A DNA stretch of 64,000 bases, from assembly GCF_034480035.2 (NCBI RefSeq), contig NZ_CP118753.2, forward strand, positions 1,521,426 through 1,585,425, given 5' to 3'. The position numbers and the translations under genes were made by a program. Of this stretch, positions 56,150 to 63,663 are shown piece by piece. The stretch comes from Methanosphaera sp. ISO3-F5. GTDB taxonomy: Archaea > Methanobacteriota > Methanobacteria > Methanobacteriales > Methanobacteriaceae. The notes under the pieces are model-generated. The model ran no database searches, had not been told where the DNA came from, and worked only from the letters and a program-made list of their open reading frames with translations. Each line of letters starts with the position of its first letter. Position 1 is the first letter of the stretch.

Positions 56150-56179
56150 ATATTTTGTAATTCCAGAATTACCAAATAT
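56150..56179. promoter_or_regulatory. Palindromic operator between the NTF2-like gene and HxlR
   Basis: Two 14-base arms (56150-56163 and 56166-56179) around a 2-base centre match at 13 of 14 pairs; the inner GTAATTC/GAATTAC is perfect. The dyad is almost equidistant from the two divergent start codons (about 44 bases each), and TATA-like A/T blocks lie on both flanks. This position and symmetry fit binding of the dimeric HxlR protein encoded next to it. Confidence 0.7.
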
Positions 56180-56222
56180 ATTTTTAAATGATAGAATATA
56201 ATAATAGAATATAGGTGTAGTT

Positions 56223-56600
56223 ATGAAGAATGAGGATATTTGTCCAGTAGTTGATACATTAGAATTTTTTAATAGAAAATGGATTTTATGTATACTTATG
56301 GACATGTTCAGGGGAAATAAACATTTTTCAGAGTTTCAGGAATCAAATCCGTCCTTAAATAATTTTACTCTTGCTCAAACATTGAAATACAGGGAACAGA
56401 ATGATTTAATCATTAAAATTCAAGATGAAAATAATAGATTAAATACTGAATATCTATTAACATCAAAGGGTAAAAAAGTGAATAAAATATTATATGAAAT
56501 GACATTATTTTCACTGGAAGAATTAGAGTGTAGTAAATTAAGTTCTGATAAAAAAGAAGAAATATTAAAAGAGTATAAAGAATCACTCGGCATTAATTAA
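56223..56600 (+). CDS. HxlR-family winged-helix regulator
   Basis: 125 residues. The family hallmark near the N terminus is 'ICPVVDTLEFFNRKW', whose Cys is the redox-sensing residue in several HxlR/YodB members, followed by the winged helix 'MFRGNKHFSEFQESNPSLNN' and 'TSKGKKVNKILYEMTLFSLEEL'. It probably controls itself and the divergent NTF2-like gene through the palindrome between them. GGTGTAG lies upstream of the ATG. It overlaps the convergent ung gene by four bases. Confidence 0.88.
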   Translation: MKNEDICPVVDTLEFFNRKWILCILMDMFRGNKHFSEFQESNPSLNNFTLAQTLKYREQNDLIIKIQDENNRLNTEYLLTSKGKKVNKILYEMTLFSLEELECSKLSSDKKEEILKEYKESLGIN

Positions 56601-57268
56601 AGTTTCCAATTTATTTCTTCTATATTGTTTTCTTTTAAGAAATTGTTTGCTAGTTTGAAATGATTACATCCCATAAATCCTCTTCTTGCAGAAAAAGGGC
56701 TTGGATGGGATGTGATAAGTACTAAATGATTCGGATTTGAGAGTAATTCTTTTTTTTTCTCTGCTTGTTTTCCCCATAACATGAATACGATGGGTTGTTC
56801 TTGTTTATTTATTTCTTTAATAACATTATCTGTGAATTTTTGCCATCCACATTTGCTATGTGAGTTTGCATTTGATTTTTCTACTGTTAACACGGTATTT
56901 AATAAGAACACTCCCTGTTTTGCCCATTTTTCTAGACAACCATTATCTGGTATTTCATACCCATATTCGTCCCTAATTTCTTTGAAAATGTTTGATAATG
57001 ATCTTGGTATTGGTTTTCCTACAGGAGTTGAAAATGATAAACCATGTGCTTGTCCAGGTTCGTGATATGGATCTTGACCTAATATCACTACTTTTATTTT
57101 AGATAATGGTGTGAACCTAAATGCGTTGAAAATATCATCATATGGTGGGTAAATTGTTTTTGTTTCATATTCTTTTTCAACAAATGCTTCTATTTTCTGG
57201 AAATATAAGTGTTTATATTGTTTTTCTAGAAATTTATCCCAGTCATTATTTAGTTTTTTATTTAACAT
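56597..57268 (-). CDS. ung: Uracil-DNA glycosylase, family 1
   Basis: 223 residues with the water-activating motif 'GQDPYHEPGQAHGLSFS', the 'LLNTVLTVEKSNANSHSKCGW' region, 'VFMLWGKQAEKK' and the DNA-intercalation loop 'SHPSPFSARRGFMGCNHF'. It removes uracil from DNA. Family 1 is mainly bacterial, eukaryotic and viral, while archaea usually use family 4 or 5, so transfer from bacteria is likely. It forms a minus-strand run with the PNPOx-like gene. Confidence 0.93.
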   Translation of the reverse strand: MLNKKLNNDWDKFLEKQYKHLYFQKIEAFVEKEYETKTIYPPYDDIFNAFRFTPLSKIKVVILGQDPYHEPGQAHGLSFSTPVGKPIPRSLSNIFKEIRDEYGYEIPDNGCLEKWAKQGVFLLNTVLTVEKSNANSHSKCGWQKFTDNVIKEINKQEQPIVFMLWGKQAEKKKELLSNPNHLVLITSHPSPFSARRGFMGCNHFKLANNFLKENNIEEINWKL

Positions 57269-57274
57269 TTTTCA

Positions 57275-57745
57275 TCACTTTTCTGTTACAATTTTTCCAG
57301 TCATATGGTCTATTTCTAATTCTAGTACTAATGCATGGTCAAATGCTGCGTCCATTTCCATCTTAGTATATTCTTTTGATGGGAAATATTTATCTCCCAA
57401 TATGGTTAATTTTTCATATTTCTCCTTTTCATCTTCGATTATACGTATTTTACCAAAGACTATTACACTCTTGAATATATAGTACCATTCATTTTCTACT
57501 TTTTCGCCTTCATTTATTACACTGAATGATACTTTGTCATGTTTTTTTATGGAATCTACTTTATGTCCTTCCATTGCTGAGTGAAATATTATTTTTTTAT
57601 CATGATATACATAGTTCATTGGTAGTGTGTAGGGATATTCATTTTCTCCACTTACTGCCAGAAAACCTCTTTGTTGATTTTCTAGAATTTGTATGCATTC
57701 CTTGTTGGATAGTTCTTGTTTGTTTCTTCTCATCTTTCTGAACAT
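57275..57745 (-). CDS. Pyridoxamine 5'-phosphate oxidase-like FMN protein (NimA-like)
   Basis: 156 residues of the split-barrel FMN-binding fold: 'MRRNKQELSNKECIQILENQQRGFLAVSG' at the start, 'YPYTLPMNYVYHDKKIIFHSAMEGHKVDSI' in the middle and 'ALVLELEIDHMTGK' at the end. These features are typical of the NimA/nitroimidazole-resistance group of anaerobes, which are general flavin reductases. It ends 6 bases upstream of the ung start on the same strand. The substrate is unknown. Confidence 0.85.
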   Translation of the reverse strand: MFRKMRRNKQELSNKECIQILENQQRGFLAVSGENEYPYTLPMNYVYHDKKIIFHSAMEGHKVDSIKKHDKVSFSVINEGEKVENEWYYIFKSVIVFGKIRIIEDEKEKYEKLTILGDKYFPSKEYTKMEMDAAFDHALVLELEIDHMTGKIVTEK

Positions 57746-57764
57746 GGTACCAATACCTTTTAGT

Positions 57765-58376
57765 TTATATTTCTAGTAGTTGATTTATGTCATCTATTAT
57801 TTTTATTGGATATTCGTCTTCGTATGTTTCTTTGTTTCCTTGTCCCCATGTTACTATTACTGCATCTATATCCACGTTCTTGGCTGTTTGTATGTCTTCT
57901 TGTTTGTCTCCTATGTATAGTATTTCTTCTTTGTTGTATGAAACATCATTTAATATTCTGTTTATTACCACTGGTTGTGGTTTAAATCCTCCATCTGGAG
58001 TGTATCCTGTTATGTGTGTGAATGGTATTTCCTTAAAAAACTTTTCAACATATTCATTTAATTGTTTTTCTGACCTATTTGAGCATATTGCTACTTCATT
58101 ACCTTCACTGGTTAATTGTTTTAATACTTTTTTTACTCCGGGATATGGTTTCGTGTATTTCTTTTCATCATTTTCTAGATTTTCGCCATAAGTTACTAAT
58201 ACATCCATATCTTCTGTCATATTTGTCGTGAAATCTGTATAATCTATATCACTTAATGATTCATATTCATATTCGGGTAGATTATGTTGTCTGAGTGCTT
58301 TGTTATATGCAATTACTGAATCATAGAATGTGTTTACTAGTGTTCCATCAAAATCAAAGATATAATATTTTTTCAT
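57765..58376 (-). CDS. HAD phosphatase, phosphoglycolate phosphatase-like
   Basis: 203 residues: nucleophile motif 'FDFDGTLVNT' at the N terminus, a helical cap domain, 'AICSNRSEKQLNEY' (motif II), Lys near 'GGFKPQPVV' (motif III), and 'LYIGDKQEDIQTAKNVD' (motif IV). This is the Gph/PGMB-like cap-C1 class. It acts on a small phosphorylated metabolite; 2-phosphoglycolate from DNA repair is possible next to ung and xthA, but that is inference. Confidence 0.87.
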   Translation of the reverse strand: MKKYYIFDFDGTLVNTFYDSVIAYNKALRQHNLPEYEYESLSDIDYTDFTTNMTEDMDVLVTYGENLENDEKKYTKPYPGVKKVLKQLTSEGNEVAICSNRSEKQLNEYVEKFFKEIPFTHITGYTPDGGFKPQPVVINRILNDVSYNKEEILYIGDKQEDIQTAKNVDIDAVIVTWGQGNKETYEDEYPIKIIDDINQLLEI

Positions 58377-58396
58377 AAGAAAACCTTTACTTTTTT

Positions 58397-58969
58397 TTAT
58401 CCAGTTTCTATTTTTTTAATAATTTTTGCAGGTACACCAGCAACTACTGTGTTTTCAGGAACATCTTTTGTTACAACTGCTCCTGCAGCTACTACAGCTC
58501 CGTCACCAATTGTAACTCCTTGAAGTATTGTTACATTAGAACCTATCCATACTTTGTTTCCTAACCGTATTGGTTTTGGATGTAAATTTCCTCTATGTTC
58601 AGGATTCATTTCATGATTTAATGTAGCAAAAACAGCATTATGTCCTATAAGACAATCATCACCTATGTATATTCCTCCCTGATCCTGCATTTTACATCCA
58701 GCATTTATGAATACATTTTCACCAATATGAATATTTTTTCCACAATCAGTATTAAATGGAGGTATTAAACGTAATGTATCATTTACTGGTTGATTTGTTA
58801 GTTCTGAGAACATTTCTCTTATTTCTTCGAGTGTATGGTATTCATTGTTTATTTTCATCGTAATTTTAAGTGCTTCCTGTAACATTTCATCAAAAAACAC
58901 ATGATCTTCTGAAGTTGAGTCTATTTCTTTCTGGTTTTTCATATCTTCATAGAATTGTTCTAAATCCAT
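58397..58969 (-). CDS. Left-handed beta-helix acyltransferase (Maa/LacA-like)
   Basis: 190 residues: an N-terminal helical maltose-acetyltransferase-type domain (1-60) followed by hexapeptide repeats ('IGENVFINAGCKMQDQGGIYIG', 'VWIGSNVTILQGVTIGDG'). The catalytic His is in 'ATLNHEMNP' and the C-terminal 'VVAGVPAKIIKKI' is standard. It transfers an acetyl group from acetyl-CoA to a sugar or related acceptor. AGGGGA precedes the ATG. A paralogue starts divergently 86 bases away. Confidence 0.88.
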   Translation of the reverse strand: MDLEQFYEDMKNQKEIDSTSEDHVFFDEMLQEALKITMKINNEYHTLEEIREMFSELTNQPVNDTLRLIPPFNTDCGKNIHIGENVFINAGCKMQDQGGIYIGDDCLIGHNAVFATLNHEMNPEHRGNLHPKPIRLGNKVWIGSNVTILQGVTIGDGAVVAAGAVVTKDVPENTVVAGVPAKIIKKIETG

Positions 58970-59055
58970 ATAATTAATCCCCTATTTTCGTTATTTATAT
59001 GTTTATTTAACCATATATATAATTATAAGAAAAAAATATATTGGTATGATATAAT

Positions 59056-59607
59056 ATGAATTGTGAAGAAGTACGTGTAGATATGAGAGAGATGTCTGGT
59101 GAAGAATTACAGCAAGCAATTAAAATGAACGAAATTGTATTTAAGCTAAATAACACAATGCCAGGCAGTGAAGAATATAACAAATTGTTAAAAGAGCTTC
59201 TTGGTGATAATATTGGAGAAAATAGTAACATTGTTGCTCCAATATCCGGAGCTGCCTATGACCATATTAAGATAGGCAATAATGTATTTATTAACAGTAA
59301 TTCATTATTAATGGCCAGAGGTGGAATAACTATTGAAGACAACGTGATGCTTGCAGCTAACGTTCAGGTTATTTCTAACAATCATGATGAATATGACCGG
59401 CAGGTACTTACATGTAAACCAGTACTAATTAAGGAAGGTGCTTGGATTGGAGCAGGTGCTACAATATTACCCGGAGTAAGTGTTGGTAAATATGCTATTG
59501 TGGGAGCTTGCGCTGTGGTTACTAAGGATGTGCCGGATTATGCTGTTGTAGTGGGCACTCCTGCAAGAGTTGTGAAAACATTAGATAAAGAAAAGTTTGA
59601 AAAATAA
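59056..59607 (+). CDS. Left-handed beta-helix acyltransferase, divergent paralogue
   Basis: 183 residues with the same layout: an N-terminal helix pair, then hexapeptide repeats ('GNNVFINSNSLLMARGGITIEDNVMLAANV'), 'VISNNHDEYDRQVL' with the probable catalytic His, 'GAWIGAGATILPGVSVGKYAIVGACAVVTKDV' and 'VVVGTPARVVKTL'. It differs enough from its neighbour to suggest an old duplication or separate acquisition. The two share an 86-base promoter region with TATA-like sequence. Confidence 0.87.
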   Translation: MNCEEVRVDMREMSGEELQQAIKMNEIVFKLNNTMPGSEEYNKLLKELLGDNIGENSNIVAPISGAAYDHIKIGNNVFINSNSLLMARGGITIEDNVMLAANVQVISNNHDEYDRQVLTCKPVLIKEGAWIGAGATILPGVSVGKYAIVGACAVVTKDVPDYAVVVGTPARVVKTLDKEKFEK

Positions 59608-59609
59608 GT

Positions 59610-61691
59610 TTAGAAGAATTTATCTAATGTTATAACATTATTATTATTCTTTCTTTTTTTACTATCTTTTATTATGTTATATGCTCTTTTATAGTATTTT
59701 CTTTGTATTCTTCCATTTATTCCTGTTAAACTATAATGTTTAAATATGTCATTAAATACTTCAATCACATCATATTTTTGTACTTTTAATAAGTCATTGT
59801 CTAGGAATTCGTAAGCATTATTTATTGCATCAATTACTTGTTCATTAGTAAAATGTCCTTGAAAATCATTTAATACATCCCAGGACAATTTTTCTACCGG
59901 TTTATAGTATGGAATATAATGTGAATCAATAAAATACATGTTTAGATTTATTATTACGATTTTAACTTCATTTTCCAAGAACTTTGTAAAATCATTAGTG
60001 TAAGTGTATGTTTGTGATTGAGCTATTAAAGATTCAACTAATTGATCATGATTTTTGCTTTTTATAGCCATTTCTATGTGTTTTTGGAAAAAATTTATTA
60101 CATTATCAAAGATATCATCATTTTTACTTTTTTGTATATAATCCTCATATTCTTCATATATGAACTTTTGAAGTATATTGTTAAGTATATCCATGTGCCT
60201 GTTTTCTTTAAAATAATTTTGACCCTTCTGTGTTAATTCGAGTATGTCTGATTGGATATTTTCTAATGGTACTTCCTTTTTGATTCTTTGTATTAATTCA
60301 TACTTTGTTCCTGATATTTTACAGTTATGTTTTTTAAGAATAGCTTTTAGTTCTTTATTTAAGTAATTTGTTGCCTCGTTTTCCCATTTTTTTGGATTCA
60401 TATTGAATGTTACATATTCTTCGTTTATCATATAATTTTGAAGATCTTTATAATTTAAGTTATGTTCTCTTGCAATGGTATGAAATATTTCATCACCATA
60501 ATTATGGAACATTAATTTTTTTATTACTTCAAATGTTGCTAATTTAGTTAAATATTCTGCATTATGATAGCCTATCTTCTCTTTTTTACCTGTTAAGGAA
60601 TGTTTATAAGATTGTTTTTCTTTTAACATATATTCATATACATATTTTTCTTCTGTTATTTCATCTAAGTCAAATAATTTGTATCCACAGGTTGTACAAT
60701 AGTTTTCAAGGAAAGGCTTGTTTTCAAAGCAGTATGGGCAGTACTCTCCAATAATAGTTTTCTTAGTTATTCCTGTGTTTTTGTTATTTATTAAGTATTC
60801 TAGTCTTAGTTGTATGGAGTCTTGGTCTACCTTATTTGTTCTTAGTTCTAATTGGATTTGGTTTTGTATATTTCTTGCTTCTTTTGAGGTTATTATGTTT
60901 TCTTCAATGTTTTCTTTTAATATTTGTGATGGTGAATCAACTGTTCCTATTATTTCTTCTATGCTGTTTTGTTTCCTTGGAAGGTTGTGTCTTAGTAGGA
61001 ATAACCATCGTTGGATTTCCATGTCTTGATCTATAATAGTGGAAACTATGTCATCAAAATAGTTTTCTTCCATGTTTTTTCGTGCAATTTCACATTTATT
61101 CTTATCTTCATCACGTATGTTTGTATAATATACTGTGAAATTTGTTTTATTGAAAATTTTGAAGGATAATGTTGCACATATGTTTGGATCATAGAGGTTT
61201 GTTTGTTTGAGTTTGTCCTGTTTTTCTTCTGTTTTGTTTGATTGTGCTGTTGATAGTTGTATGTAGAAATTTATTGCACTAACTAGTAGTGTCTCGTTTA
61301 ATTGTTTTGCATATCCTAATTTTATTAATACATCAACTAATAGTTTGTTTGGTTCATATATGCTTATTCTATGAGCATTTTCATATTCTTGTTTAATTTC
61401 TTTTGAGAATAATCTATATCTTCTGTATCCTTCTAGTATATAGATATTTGTTAGTAGTTTATGTGATTTGTTAAGTTCATTGTATGTTACAAAGCCCACT
61501 ACTTTTTCATTAAAGATTAATTCCTTAAACTGATCGCATTCGTTTAATCTTATTTTAAAACTACTATTATTTATTGACTCATAGATGTATGAATAATCCT
61601 TTTTTAGTAGTTCTATGATGTTAATTTTTGTAGTATTTTTTTCTATGGTTTTTCCACCATTTTCTCTGTATTTGAAATCAATATTTGTCAT
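59610..61691 (-). CDS. GNAT-like / zinc-ribbon / SAP-domain protein of unknown function
   Basis: 693 residues. Residues about 45-145 resemble a GNAT fold ('VVGFVTYNELNKSHKLLTNIYILEGYRRY'). Residues about 316-342 form a Cys4 ribbon ('CPYCFENK' and 'CTTCGYKLFD'). Residues about 440-472 form a SAP-like DNA-binding helix pair ('LKAILKKHNCKISGTKYEL'). The remaining helical regions are unrecognised. The mix suggests a nucleic-acid-bound modifying or sensing protein. It overlaps nothing but ends three bases from the convergent acyltransferase stop. No partner gene is evident. Confidence 0.6.
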   Translation of the reverse strand: MTNIDFKYRENGGKTIEKNTTKINIIELLKKDYSYIYESINNSSFKIRLNECDQFKELIFNEKVVGFVTYNELNKSHKLLTNIYILEGYRRYRLFSKEIKQEYENAHRISIYEPNKLLVDVLIKLGYAKQLNETLLVSAINFYIQLSTAQSNKTEEKQDKLKQTNLYDPNICATLSFKIFNKTNFTVYYTNIRDEDKNKCEIARKNMEENYFDDIVSTIIDQDMEIQRWLFLLRHNLPRKQNSIEEIIGTVDSPSQILKENIEENIITSKEARNIQNQIQLELRTNKVDQDSIQLRLEYLINNKNTGITKKTIIGEYCPYCFENKPFLENYCTTCGYKLFDLDEITEEKYVYEYMLKEKQSYKHSLTGKKEKIGYHNAEYLTKLATFEVIKKLMFHNYGDEIFHTIAREHNLNYKDLQNYMINEEYVTFNMNPKKWENEATNYLNKELKAILKKHNCKISGTKYELIQRIKKEVPLENIQSDILELTQKGQNYFKENRHMDILNNILQKFIYEEYEDYIQKSKNDDIFDNVINFFQKHIEMAIKSKNHDQLVESLIAQSQTYTYTNDFTKFLENEVKIVIINLNMYFIDSHYIPYYKPVEKLSWDVLNDFQGHFTNEQVIDAINNAYEFLDNDLLKVQKYDVIEVFNDIFKHYSLTGINGRIQRKYYKRAYNIIKDSKKRKNNNNVITLDKFF

Positions 61692-61776
61692 AGGATATAA
61701 CCAACCTTTTATGTATTTAGTTATGTAAGAAATAGAATTAATAATGTATAGATTAGTAAAAATATGAAAAAAAAAG

Positions 61777-62091
61777 TTAAATTAACGGTACAATAGAGTA
61801 CACGGCAATTAATATGATTACTGTTAATATTACTATAGCTCCTAATGGTACTTTCTTCCAGGCCATTCCTGCTGCTACTATTGCACCTATTAGTCCAATA
61901 TACCATAATTGATTATCTACTGTTAGAACTCCTGGTATAATCAGAGCACTTAGTGCTGTGTATGGTATTAAGCCTAGAAATTTTTCCTGTTTTCGGGTGA
62001 AATTTATTCGTCCAACAAATATTGCTGGTATTAGCCGGGGGATAAATGTTACAATAGCACATCCTAGTATTATGAGAGTTACTGTGTCCAT
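61777..62091 (-). CDS. azlD: Branched-chain amino acid exporter small subunit (AzlD)
   Basis: 104 residues with three to four membrane helices: 'LIILGCAIVTFIPRLIPAIFVG', 'FLGLIPYTALSALIIPG' and two C-terminal helices. Pattern and size match AzlD, the small partner of AzlC. It follows azlC with a gap of two bases, so translation is coupled. Together they export branched-chain or similar amino acids, by analogy with BrnFE. Confidence 0.87.
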   Translation of the reverse strand: MDTVTLIILGCAIVTFIPRLIPAIFVGRINFTRKQEKFLGLIPYTALSALIIPGVLTVDNQLWYIGLIGAIVAAGMAWKKVPLGAIVILTVIILIAVYSIVPLI

Positions 62092-62093
62092 TA

Positions 62094-62744
62094 TTATTCA
62101 CTTACTCCTTCAAATTCGTTTAATATATAATCATCATCTACTATGTACACTCCTATTAATGCACCTAGTAATGTTGCTACGATTAATGACCAGTTTCCTA
62201 TGATAAATTGTAGAACTATGTTAATTAATGCTGTTACCAATACAAGTAAACCAATTTGCTTATTTTCCTTAATTGAAGGTACTAATATTGCAACAAATAA
62301 TGCATATAATGATATGTTGAAACTGTTTGCTACTATTACTGGCAGTAAGTCTAGTATAATGACTCCTATTATTGCACCAAGTATCCATGATAGCCATGAT
62401 GTTAAGGATATTCCTATGTATGTCCATATGGATGAATCTTTCATTAATGAAAAAAGAGCGAATGATTCATCAGTTACTAAGTGGGCAGATAGTGCATTTA
62501 ATAGTGGTGATGATTTTTCTGCCTTGTTATATACGCAGACGTTCATTACAAAGTATCTTAGGTTAACTACAAAATTAGTAAGTATTATTGCTATTGCACT
62601 TGCTCCATTTGCTAGCATGGATGCTGCTATTATTTCGCCTGCACCAGCATATACAAATATTGAGAAGGAGACTGTTTGTAATGGATTGAATCCTGCTTTT
62701 ATTGCTAGAGCAGCATAGCCTATACCCATTGGTATGTATCCCAT
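62094..62744 (-). CDS. azlC: Branched-chain amino acid exporter large subunit (AzlC)
   Basis: 216 residues from the first conventional ATG at 62744, with six to seven membrane helices and 'YAGAGEIIAASMLANG', 'NLRYFVMNVCVYNK', and 'TDESFALFSL' motifs of AzlC. The homologous N-terminal segment normally continues upstream: in frame, codons 62801-62747 encode 'SEFIYGFKKAIPI', as expected for AzlC. AAGGAG at 62815-62810 sits eight bases before an ATA codon at 62801, and no ATG, GTG or TTG occurs between the in-frame stop at 62816-62814 and 62744. The real start may therefore be ATA at 62801 (235 residues). Confidence 0.85.
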   Translation of the reverse strand: MGYIPMGIGYAALAIKAGFNPLQTVSFSIFVYAGAGEIIAASMLANGASAIAIILTNFVVNLRYFVMNVCVYNKAEKSSPLLNALSAHLVTDESFALFSLMKDSSIWTYIGISLTSWLSWILGAIIGVIILDLLPVIVANSFNISLYALFVAILVPSIKENKQIGLLVLVTALINIVLQFIIGNWSLIVATLLGALIGVYIVDDDYILNEFEGVSE

Positions 62745-62884
62745 TGTTATTGGGATTGCTTTCTTAAATCCATATATAAATTCACTTTTTCTTGATGTTA
62801 TAGTAATAACTCCTTAATATAAAAATAGATATATGTTTAAAATAGTATAAATATTTTATTTTTAATTTAATTTATTCTATGACA

Positions 62885-63276
62885 TCAAGGTTTGATACTT
62901 AATATTTCTTTGTATTCTGTTTCTATTTGTTTTTTTAGTTTATCACTACGTAAATCGTCTTCTAGAACATATAATCCATACATTACCATTTCATATAATA
63001 CTTTATTGAATTTTTCTCCTTTTGGTGTTAGATGGTATTCTGATTTCTTATTTGAATTTGTATTGGTTATTTTATATATTAGTTCTTCTTTTTCAAGAAA
63101 ATTTAAGGTATCTGTTAAAACTACATTACTTAATTCTGGTTTATCCTCTTTGAATTCGCTGAAGTGTGTTTTTCCCATGAAGATATCCTTCAATATTCCA
63201 AACACCCTTTTCTGCTTAGTAAATTTATTACTCCATTTACTGGACATGCTTTTTCACCAGGTTTTCCTACCAACAT
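62885..63276 (-). pseudogene. Frameshifted HxlR-family regulator
   Basis: The intact part reads from an ATG at 63247 for 120 residues and starts inside the winged helix, lacking the family's N-terminal Cys-Pro motif. In the +1 upstream frame, an ATG at 63276 with AGGGAG six bases before it encodes 23 residues including 'ACPVNGVINLLSRK', which aligns with 'ICPVVDTLEFFNRK' of the HxlR protein at 56223. Joining the two frames at about 63207 (AGAAAAGGGTG, one T missing before the G run) restores a full HxlR protein. The break may be a mutation, a sequencing error or a phase-variable site. Confidence 0.75.
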
Positions 63277-63325
63277 ATCTATCTCCCTATTAATATATTG
63301 TTTTAAATGATATATCAAAAGATAG

Positions 63326-63339
63326 TTAGTTTAAACTAA
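63326..63339. promoter_or_regulatory. Perfect 14-base palindrome upstream of the HxlR pseudogene
   Basis: TTAGTTTAAACTAA is fully self-complementary. It lies in the divergent region between the HxlR gene (start 63276) and the small gene at 63391, a position that mirrors the operator at 56150-56179. It is probably the operator of this regulator. Confidence 0.5.
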
Positions 63340-63390
63340 TAATTTATTCATATTGTCCATACCATAAAAATAATGCTATAAGTGATTACT

Positions 63391-63663
63391 ATGACATATT
63401 ATATAATAAATGGAAGAAATAATTTTAATACAAAACAATTACTTGAAAAAGGAATAAAAAGCATAAAAGAAGATGCTGAAATTAAAAAAATCAATTTATA
63501 CCAATTTATAAACTATGATTTATATGAAAATGAAATTTTCACTGAAGAACATAAAAGAAAAGTTAAGGAAGAACAATTCCCTAAAGACCTAGAAAATACA
63601 TATAATTATGGTGTTACAATAGCCGGTGGTGAAAATAATGCATTATACAGGTCCAGTGTATAG
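63391..63663 (+). CDS. Small protein upstream of a radical SAM enzyme
   Basis: 90 residues from the ATG at 63391, which has GTGAT upstream; an in-frame GTG at 63382 is part of that site. Basic and acidic residues alternate; no membrane segment, Cys or known motif is visible. It overlaps the start of the radical SAM gene by 26 bases, so the two are tightly coupled, which suggests a partner or substrate-delivery protein. It is divergent from the HxlR pseudogene, with a palindrome between them. Confidence 0.65.
   Translation: MTYYIINGRNNFNTKQLLEKGIKSIKEDAEIKKINLYQFINYDLYENEIFTEEHKRKVKEEQFPKDLENTYNYGVTIAGGENNALYRSSV

Noticed and set aside
62143-62718. 191-residue plus-strand frame
   Set aside because: Antisense to azlC; the membrane-protein reading on the minus strand has the family motifs, this one has none.
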